Source: JAXMAF01 sp046350555
GTDB taxonomy: Bacteria > Planctomycetota > Phycisphaerae > Phycisphaerales > SM1A02
DNA length: 64,000 nucleotides
Direction: 5' to 3'
Assembly: GCA_046350555.1 (NCBI GenBank)
Contig: JAXMAF010000012.1
Span: forward strand, 124,001-188,000
The position numbers and the translations under genes are program-made. Below are positions 57,958-64,000 of the stretch, one piece after another (the stretch's first letter is position 1; every line of letters begins with the position of its first letter). The notes under the pieces were generated by a model that worked only from the letters and a program-made list of their open reading frames with translations, was not told the origin of the DNA and searched no databases.

Positions 57958-59051
57958 TTATCGAGCGCCAGCGAGATGGCGCGGCGGGCGGCGTTGCTCA
58001 TCGGGATCGATTCGAGCTCGTCGATGGTCAGCCAGCGTCCTCGTCGCGCACGTGAGGTCGCCGAGTAGACGCGAACGTGGATCCTCCGGTGCGTCGTCGC
58101 GTGGACGAATTCGCCGCGGTGCACGAGCCGACCGATCGCAACGTCGAGGCGACGTCCGATCTCGCCCGGCGCGAGCATCTCGTCGGCCTCGACGGTCGGG
58201 ACCTGCCACATGCGCGACCAGAGTCCGGTCTCCGGGCGCTGCACCACGAGGAATCGCTCTCCGCGCCGCGCCACGACGGCATGATGAACGACCGTCCGTC
58301 GCGGCGCCGCGCGCTTCGGTGTCGGGATGCGGTCGACGAGGCCGTCGCGCAGCGCGGCGCACGATTGCGCGAGCGGACAGGCGAGGCAGCGCGGCGACGC
58401 CGGCGTGCAGACAACGGCGCCGAGCTCCATCAGCGCCTCGTTGAAGACGCCGGGATCGATCGCGTGGTCGACGAGGCGCTGCGCCTCGTTCCAGAGCCAG
58501 CGCTGCGTCGCCGGCGTGTCCGGCTGCGCCCGCTCGCCGCGGAGGCGCAGCAGCACGCGCGCGACGTTGCCGTCGACGATCGCCGTCCGCTCATCGAAGA
58601 CGATCGAGGCGATCGCCCCGGCGGTGTATCGTCCGACGCCGGGAAGCCCGCGCAGCTCGGCGGCGCGACGCGGAACGGCGCCGTCGAATCGCTCGACGAT
58701 CATCCGCGCCGCCGCATGGAGGTTCCTGGCGCGGCGGTAGTAGCCCAGCCCGCGCCACGCCGCGAGCACCTCCTGCTCGTCGGCGGCGGCGAGCGCCGCG
58801 ACGCTCGGGAACCTCCGCATGAACGCCTCGAACGCGTCGATCACGCGAGGGACTTGCGTCTGTTGCAGCATCGCCTCGCTGACCAGCGCGGCATAGCCGC
58901 TCCGCACGGCGGCGCGGCGCCACGGCAGGTCGCGCGCATTGCGACGGAACCAGCGCTCGAGCGGCGTGGCCAGTTCGGCGAGCACGCCGTCGCCTGCGCC
59001 GGCTGGCTTTATTGCGCGCGATCGTCGGACCGCGCGTCGCGCTGGGCTCAC
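57951..59051 (-). CDS. mutY: A/G-specific adenine DNA glycosylase
   Basis: The 366 residues start at GTG 59051, overlapping the preceding stop by GTGA. The HhH-GPD core reads 'LVSEAMLQQTQVPRVIDAFE', 'AAWRGLGYYRRARNLHAAAR', 'LPGVGRYTAGAIASIVFDER', with the catalytic Asp in 'AIVDGNVARVLLRL'. The iron-sulfur cysteines follow in 'CTPASPRCLACPLAQSC' (C-X6-C-X2-C-X5-C). A NUDIX-like C-terminal domain ('GERFLVVQRPETGLWSRMWQ') reads 8-oxoguanine. It removes A paired with oxidised G. Confidence 0.94.
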   Translation of the reverse strand: MSPARRAVRRSRAIKPAGAGDGVLAELATPLERWFRRNARDLPWRRAAVRSGYAALVSEAMLQQTQVPRVIDAFEAFMRRFPSVAALAAADEQEVLAAWRGLGYYRRARNLHAAARMIVERFDGAVPRRAAELRGLPGVGRYTAGAIASIVFDERTAIVDGNVARVLLRLRGERAQPDTPATQRWLWNEAQRLVDHAIDPGVFNEALMELGAVVCTPASPRCLACPLAQSCAALRDGLVDRIPTPKRAAPRRTVVHHAVVARRGERFLVVQRPETGLWSRMWQVPTVEADEMLAPGEIGRRLDVAIGRLVHRGEFVHATTHRRIHVRVYSATSRARRGRWLTIDELESIPMSNAARRAISLALDNQ

Positions 59052-59341
59052 GAAGTTGCCTCGAGCGCGCCGGCCGCGGGCGCCGCCGCGAGCACCCGTT
59101 CGATCTTCCGCTTGACGGCGGCCCACGTTGCGTCGGGTCGCTTGTTCACGGTGATCCAATCGTCGCAGAAGAGCACCGTCGTGGCGTCGGCTTCGCGAAA
59201 GAGCGCCGCCGCCAACGGATTCGCGGCAGCGGCAGCGGCGTTCAGGAAGCTGCGCGGTCCGTCGCTGATGCGACGATCCAGCAGGCACTTCATCGCGTTC
59301 GGATTGGGCGTCGGCTCGAATTCGCGGACGGCGAAGGGCAT
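59048..59341 (-). CDS. Nfu_N-domain (NifU-like) small protein
   Basis: The 97 residues include 'EPTPNPNAMKCLLDRRI' and 'NPLAAALFREADATTVLFCD', the N-terminal scaffold domain of NfuA-type proteins, but lack the CxxC cluster domain. It overlaps mutY, an iron-sulfur enzyme, by four bases, so a role in cluster delivery is tempting, though inference only. The start at ATG 59341 fits the family length. Confidence 0.8.
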   Translation of the reverse strand: MPFAVREFEPTPNPNAMKCLLDRRISDGPRSFLNAAAAAANPLAAALFREADATTVLFCDDWITVNKRPDATWAAVKRKIERVLAAAPAAGALEATS

Positions 59342-59399
59342 GCCGGCACCATAGCCGGCGCGTCGATTGGCGTCGCCGGACCTGTACACTCCGCCCACG

Positions 59400-62300
59400 A
59401 TGCCGCAGCCGGACCTGCTCGTCGTCACCGCGGCCAACGCGAATCAGGCGCGCGGCTACGAGGCGCAGCTTGCCTGGCGAAGGCGGCGCGGGCTGCTCGA
59501 CGATCGCATCCGGACGCTCGTCGTGCCCGACTGCGGCGATCGGCGGATCGGCTCGGGAGCGTCGACGTTTCTCGCGCTGCGCGAAGCCGCGAAGGCGCTG
59601 GCCGAGGCGGGCCATGGACCGCGATCGCGGTCGAGGCCGCGGCGAGTGCGCGATCTCTTCGTCGGACGGCGCGTCTGGATCATCCACTCCGGCGGCGACA
59701 GTCGCCGGCTGCCGGCGTACGCGGCGATGGGCAAGGCGTTCGTGCCGCTGCCGATCGCCGCACGCGACGGCCGGCCCTCCAGCATCTTCGAGGAGGTCCT
59801 GGCCGATCTGGCGCACGTCGCGCTTGCCGAGGGCGTGCTCGTCGCGGCTGGCGACCTCGTCGTCGGACTCGCCGGGCCGCCGAGGCGACGAGCGCCGATG
59901 GCGAGGCGGGCTCGCTGGCCTTGTCGACCCGTTCCGGACGCCCGCCCGCAGAGGTCGTCGGCATCGCGGCGCGCCTGCCCATGGAGACCGCGCGGCGGCA
60001 CGGCGTCTTCGTCGCTTCGACGGGCGGCCGTCGTCGACTTCCTCCAGAAGCCCGATGAGGAAACGGCCCGCCGTCGCGGCGCGGTCGACGGGACGGGCAG
60101 GTTGTTCGTCGACACGGGCGTCGTCGCGCTCCGCGCCGGCCGCCGCCGAGCTGCTGGCTCGCCGCCGCGGGCGTTGCAGCTCCGGCGCGGTCGATTCGAG
60201 ACGCGGAGTGCTCGCCGCGATCGAGGCGCGCGCGCGGAGACCGGGCGAGGTCGCGCGACGGGGCGATCGCCGCTTCGGGCGGGACCGATCGCCGTCGGCG
60301 GGCGGCGCCCACCGTCGATCGACCTCTACCTGCACGTCCTCGCGGCGGCTGGCCGGACGGCTGCGCGAGCGCACCTACCTCGCCGATTGCGGCGCGGAGG
60401 CGCGCTCGCGCGCGCTCCTTGCGCGCGCCGACGGCTGCGCATCGGCCGATTCGACGTCGTGGTCGCCCCCGGCGCCGGTCTTCCGGCATGCCGGCACGAC
60501 GCGAGAACTCGTCGCGCAGCGCAGCGGCTGCGCGACGAACGGCCGACGACGCAGGTGCCGCTGGCCGTCGGCGATCCTCGCGTCGGCGGCTCTCCGCTGG
60601 CGCCGGTCGTGATCGGCTCGCGCGTCGCGCCTCGATCGATCGTCGGTCGCGACGTCCTGATCGAGGGCTGCGACCTGCGGCGCGGCGTCGAGTGCGATGG
60701 CCAGAACTCGCTGGTCGGCCTGCCTCCGGGGACGCCCCGGCTGCGGCTGCCGCGTGGCGCGTGCCTCGCCGCGATTCCCGTCGGGCGCGAGGACTGGGCC
60801 GTCGTCGCGTTCGGCGCCTTCGACGACTTCAAGACGCCCGTCGGCGCGGGCGGCACGCTCATCAACGTTCCGTGGGAGCGGTGGCGCGAGGCCGATCGCG
60901 AGGCGTGGGATCCGATCGCGGCCGATCCGGCCTCGACGCTCTACGACCTGCCCATCTGGCCCGTCGGCGACTTCAGGCGGACGCTGCGCATCGTGGACTG
61001 GATGCTCCGCGGCCCGAACGCCCGTCGGAGGGCGCGACGACGTCGCCGCGTGGAGCCGGGCTCCGCGCCGTTCGCTGCGCGGCTGGTCGCCATGGCCTCC
61101 ACGCGCGGCTGATCCGGCAGCGCGACGAGATCGCGTGGCGCATCGCCCGATCGACCCTGCCGACATGGCTGCGCAGCGAGGCGCGATTCCGGCGTCGTCG
61201 ATCGCGGGCCTCGCGCCGTCGAGGGCCGAAGCTGCTCGAGCTGGCGAGCGTCGCCCGCCGCGCGCGGCCGCGAGCGCCGCCTGATCGTCCGCGCCGAGGC
61301 GGCTCATGGTCGCGAGGCTGCGTTCCGCGGTGGCGGACGACCGCGCGAGGCGCTCGCGGCGACGCGAGGCGATCGCCCTCGCCGGTGCCGGCGCGCGAGG
61401 ACGCGCCGCCGCCGCGCGGCGCCTTCCGCGCGCGGTGCGTCCGTGCGAAGAGGTGCGCTGCACGGCCCCGGTCCGCGTCGACCTCGCCGGCGGATGGTCG
61501 GACACCCCGCCCATCTGCAACGCCGTCGGAGGGCGCGTCGTCAACGTCGCGATCCGGCTCGATGGCAAGGCACCGGTGGTGGTCGTCGCGACGCGCCTCG
61601 CGACGCCGTGCATCGTGCTTCGCTCGGTGGACGCCGACGATGCGATCGTCGTGCGCGACGGCGCCGAGCTCCGCGACCACGCCGACCCGCGACAATGGAC
61701 CGCGCTGCCGAAAGCGGCGCTCTGCCTGATGGGATTTGCGCCGATGGATCGGCGGGTTGATCTGCGCCGTCACCTCGAGCGCTTCGGCGGTGGCGTGGAG
61801 ATCACGATGCGCTCCGCCGTTCCGCGCGGATCGGGGCTCGGCACGAGCTCGATCCTGGGTGCGACGCTGGTGGCCGCCTTGGCGCGGCTGCGAGGCGAGC
61901 GTCTGGCGGAGCGGATCGCCGGGGAACGTCGTGGCGCGTCGGCGTCGGCCTCGTGCGCGGACCTCCTTGCGCGGGCGAGCGCGCTCGAGCAGATGATCGC
62001 CACCAGGGGCGGCTGGCAGGACCAGGTCGGCGGCGTCGTGCCCGGATTCAAGCTGGCCTGGACGGATCCCGCGGAGCCTTCGCCGGGGATGATGTGCACC
62101 GACGCCGTGGGAGGCGTGGAAGCCGGGGCATCGCGTCCTCGGAAGGCCGCGGCGCAGGTTCCGACGGTTCGTCGACTCGAGCCACCGAGCGCGTGCGTCG
62201 AGGCGCTCTGCGCACGCACCGTCGTGCTCTACACGGGGCGGCGTCGCATGGCTCGCGACATCCTCGAATCGGTGGTCGCGCGATGGCTGGCCCGCGAGGA

Positions 62301-62664
62301 CGACGTCGTCGCCACGGTCGCGCGGCTCAAGGCGGGCGCGGCGCGCCTCGCCGGTGCGCTCGACCGGGGCGACGCCGAGAGCGTGATCCGCGAGTTCGCG
62401 CTGTACTGGCTGCTCAAGCGGACGATCGATCCAGCGTCGACGACGCCGCAGATCGACGCCATCTTCGACGCGCAGCGCGCCGACCTCGCCGCGTGGGGAC
62501 TGGCGGGAGCGGGAGGCGGGGGATTCGCGCTGCTCATCGCCAAGGACGCCCGCGCGGCGCAGCGCGTCCGCCGGCGGCTCCGGCGGGATCCGCCGCATCC
62601 CGCGGCAAGGGTCTTCGACCTCGAGATCGACGAGGTCGGCCTGCGCACGAGCGTCGGTCCCTGA
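59400..62664 (+). CDS. fkp: Bifunctional L-fucokinase/fucose-1-P guanylyltransferase (frameshifted)
   Basis: The gene begins at ATG 59400 ('PDLLVVTAANANQARGYEAQ'). The guanylyltransferase half has 'RVWIIHSGGDSRRLPAYAAM', the sugar-nucleotide signature of FKP, and continues after indels as 'LPMETARRHGVFVAST', 'VVDFLQKPDEETARRRGAVD' and 'PLAPVVIGSRVAPRSIVGRD'. The GHMP kinase half (uninterrupted from 61306) has 'VRVDLAGGWSDTPPICNAVG', 'RSAVPRGSGLGTSSILGATL' and 'LAGAGGGGFALLIA'. The length of about 1,085 codons fits a single FKP with some insertions. It makes GDP-fucose from free fucose. Middle frames change at least four times between 59.9 and 61.3 kb. Confidence 0.8.
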
Positions 62665-62884
62665 CGGCGCTCCGGGTTGCGATCGTGGACAGGCGCCGCA
62701 CGCGTCGGTTCAATTGAGGGCGACGGACCTGGGAACGAGGCGCCGTCGCAGCCGCCCGGAGCATGGCGGAATTCCCGCGCCGGGCGACTTCGGTCGCGTG
62801 CGGGCCTCGCGCGAGGTCGCGCCCGTGTCGGCAAAGTGCAGTGAAATCCGGTCCGTCCTCCTCCCCACACCATTGCGAGTCGTC

Positions 62885-63376
62885 ATGATCACCACCGCCC
62901 ATGTCTACACGACGCTCTTCATCCATCTCGGCGTGATCCTCGTGGTCACGGCGTACTACACGGTCGGCGCGGCGATGCTGCCGTCGCTCACGCGCGGGTC
63001 CGCCGAGCGCATGGCGCAGCGCCCGCTGCGCGTGGCGCTCGTCGGCCTGGCCATCTCGGCGCCATGGATGGCCGCCGCGATCGCCCTGATGGCGCTCGGC
63101 GGCCCGCTTGGACTGGCGGGCGTGATCATGGCCCTGCTGTGGGTCCTCGTCGGCCTGGTCGGCGGCGCGGGCATCGCCGAGCACGTGGGTCGTTTCGGCG
63201 GCGACGCGACCGGCTGGCGCTGCGTCGCGCGCGGCGGTTTCTTCGTGGCGCTGACGTGGGTCATGCCCCTGATCGGCTGGTTCGTCGTCCTTCCGGCGAC
63301 GCTGGCGGCCGGGATCGGCTGCGTGGCGCTGAACCGATCGAAGGCGGCAGCGCCGCCCGCCCCGATTGCCGCATGA
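62885..63376 (+). CDS. Small integral membrane protein
   Basis: The 163 residues from ATG 62885 have four spans ('TLFIHLGVILVVTAYYTVGA', 'VALVGLAISAPWMAAAIALM', 'GLAGVIMALLWVLVGLVGGA', 'LIGWFVVLPATLAAGIGCVA'). I do not recognise a family with certainty. The frame is open upstream, but the earlier part is Arg-rich and unlikely to be coding. It may share a transcript with the DUF1800 gene 45 bases on. Confidence 0.75.
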   Translation: MITTAHVYTTLFIHLGVILVVTAYYTVGAAMLPSLTRGSAERMAQRPLRVALVGLAISAPWMAAAIALMALGGPLGLAGVIMALLWVLVGLVGGAGIAEHVGRFGGDATGWRCVARGGFFVALTWVMPLIGWFVVLPATLAAGIGCVALNRSKAAAPPAPIAA

Positions 63377-63420
63377 CGATCAACGTCGCGGCGACGCGAC
63401 CGTGCCACTCGAGCGCTCCA

Positions 63421-64000
63421 ATGCCCACCCGCCGCGAATTCATCGAGAGGCTCGCCGCCGCGGGATCGCTCGCGGGAATCTCGGTCGGGCTCGGCGGATG
63501 CGAGCGAGCGAGCGAGCGCCTCGCCGCGCTCATCGTCCCCGACGACGAGATCGCGCCGCGACCGCCGGATGGCGAGGGGATCGACGAGGTCACGCACGTG
63601 CTCAATCGGCTGACGTGGGGGCCCCGGCCGGGCGACCGGGCGCGCCTCGAGGCGCGGGGCGGCGGCATCGAGGCGGTCGGGGCGGTCCGGGCGTTCGTGA
63701 ACGAACAGTTGAACCCGGAGTCGATCGACGATCGGCGCTGCGAATGGCGGATCGACGAGATCGAGTCGCTGACCGTGCCGCGCGCCGAGCTGTACGAGAT
63801 CCCGCCGCAGCGGCTCATCGCGGATCTCGCGCGGGCGAAGCTGCTTCGCGCCATCGCCGGAAGGCGGCAGCTTCACGAGCTGATGGTGGACTTCTGGACC
63901 GACCATCTCAACATCGCGCCGGCGAAGGGCGATTGCCGGTGGATGAAGGTCGCCGACGACCGCGAGGTGGTCCGTCCGCACGCGATGGGGCGCTTCCGCG
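63421..64000 (+). CDS. DUF1800 family protein (3' end outside window)
   Basis: ATG 63421 begins a frame that runs off the window. The head 'MPTRREFIERLAAAGSLAGI' has a twin-arginine signal (TRREFI) and a lipobox ('SVGLGGC'). DUF1800 marks follow: 'EVTHVLNRLTWGPRPGDRAR', 'RAKLLRAIAGRRQLHELMVD' and 'FWTDHLNIAPAKGDCRWM'. In many bacteria a DUF1501 gene comes next. The proteins are exported by Tat; their function is unknown. Confidence 0.9.
   Translation, partial: MPTRREFIERLAAAGSLAGISVGLGGCERASERLAALIVPDDEIAPRPPDGEGIDEVTHVLNRLTWGPRPGDRARLEARGGGIEAVGAVRAFVNEQLNPESIDDRRCEWRIDEIESLTVPRAELYEIPPQRLIADLARAKLLRAIAGRRQLHELMVDFWTDHLNIAPAKGDCRWMKVADDREVVRPHAMGRFR

Overview
The window is GC-rich, densely packed bacterial DNA. 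It most likely comes from a planctomycete of the Phycisphaerae type. The best lineage clue is a dockerin-like module ('[19 protein letters not shown]', then 'AWG') found in at least six secreted or formerly secreted proteins here. A PEP-CTERM protein, HAF repeats, two Ser/Thr kinases and a MoxR/von Willebrand operon fit the same group. The assignment is inference, because there is no rRNA or tRNA to test it. Many genes are split across frames by 1-2 base indels, usually in short C or G runs. I treat most of these as probable sequencing errors and describe the genes as single units.

Layout. 1-11.3 kb (+): a translationally coupled operon with a cysteine-less redoxin, MoxR ATPase, DUF58 protein, membrane protein, two VWA proteins, a decayed stretch and a very large secreted protein of unknown function. 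11.4-21.8 kb: exported proteins, including a dockerin protein, a PAP2 phosphatase (-), a giant protein of about 1,700 residues with some twenty 33-residue calcium-binding-type repeats, an OprB porin (-) and a PEP-CTERM protein (-). 21.9-25.8 kb (-): a sugar ABC transporter (rbsA-, rbsC- and rbsB-like). 26-29.3 kb (+): dihydropyrimidine dehydrogenase-like protein and dihydropyrimidinase. 29.5-38 kb: an accessory stretch with Fic protein, SNF2/SWIM helicase, broken dockerin genes, IS1182-type debris, a truncated kinase and an orphan antitoxin. 38-44.3 kb (-): aminotransferase, NCS1 permease, beta-ureidopropionase-like amidase and CoA-acylating semialdehyde dehydrogenase, with a DUF433/DUF5615 toxin-antitoxin pair wedged between. 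44.4-64 kb: protein kinase, thioredoxin lipoprotein, gatCA, cobalamin-binding protein, ROK kinase, HAF/dockerin protein, 7TM-HD phosphodiesterase, mutY with an Nfu_N protein, a bifunctional fucokinase/fucose-1-P guanylyltransferase, a membrane protein and the start of a DUF1800 protein.

Together, the pyrimidine genes on either side of the accessory stretch form a nearly complete reductive route: uptake, uracil to dihydrouracil, ring opening, beta-alanine, malonate semialdehyde, acetyl-CoA.

The most novel signal is in the spaces between genes. A dispersed imperfect palindrome of 105-112 bp occurs eight times, one copy truncated and one a variant. Its 'TGATACGG' end faces the 3' end of the gene upstream and sometimes supplies that gene's stop codon. 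A second family, a 178-bp element, occurs twice in opposite orientation with near-perfect terminal inverted repeats and, at one copy, a possible 4-bp target duplication. A third, single-copy palindrome of about 175 bp lies at 13.0-13.2 kb.
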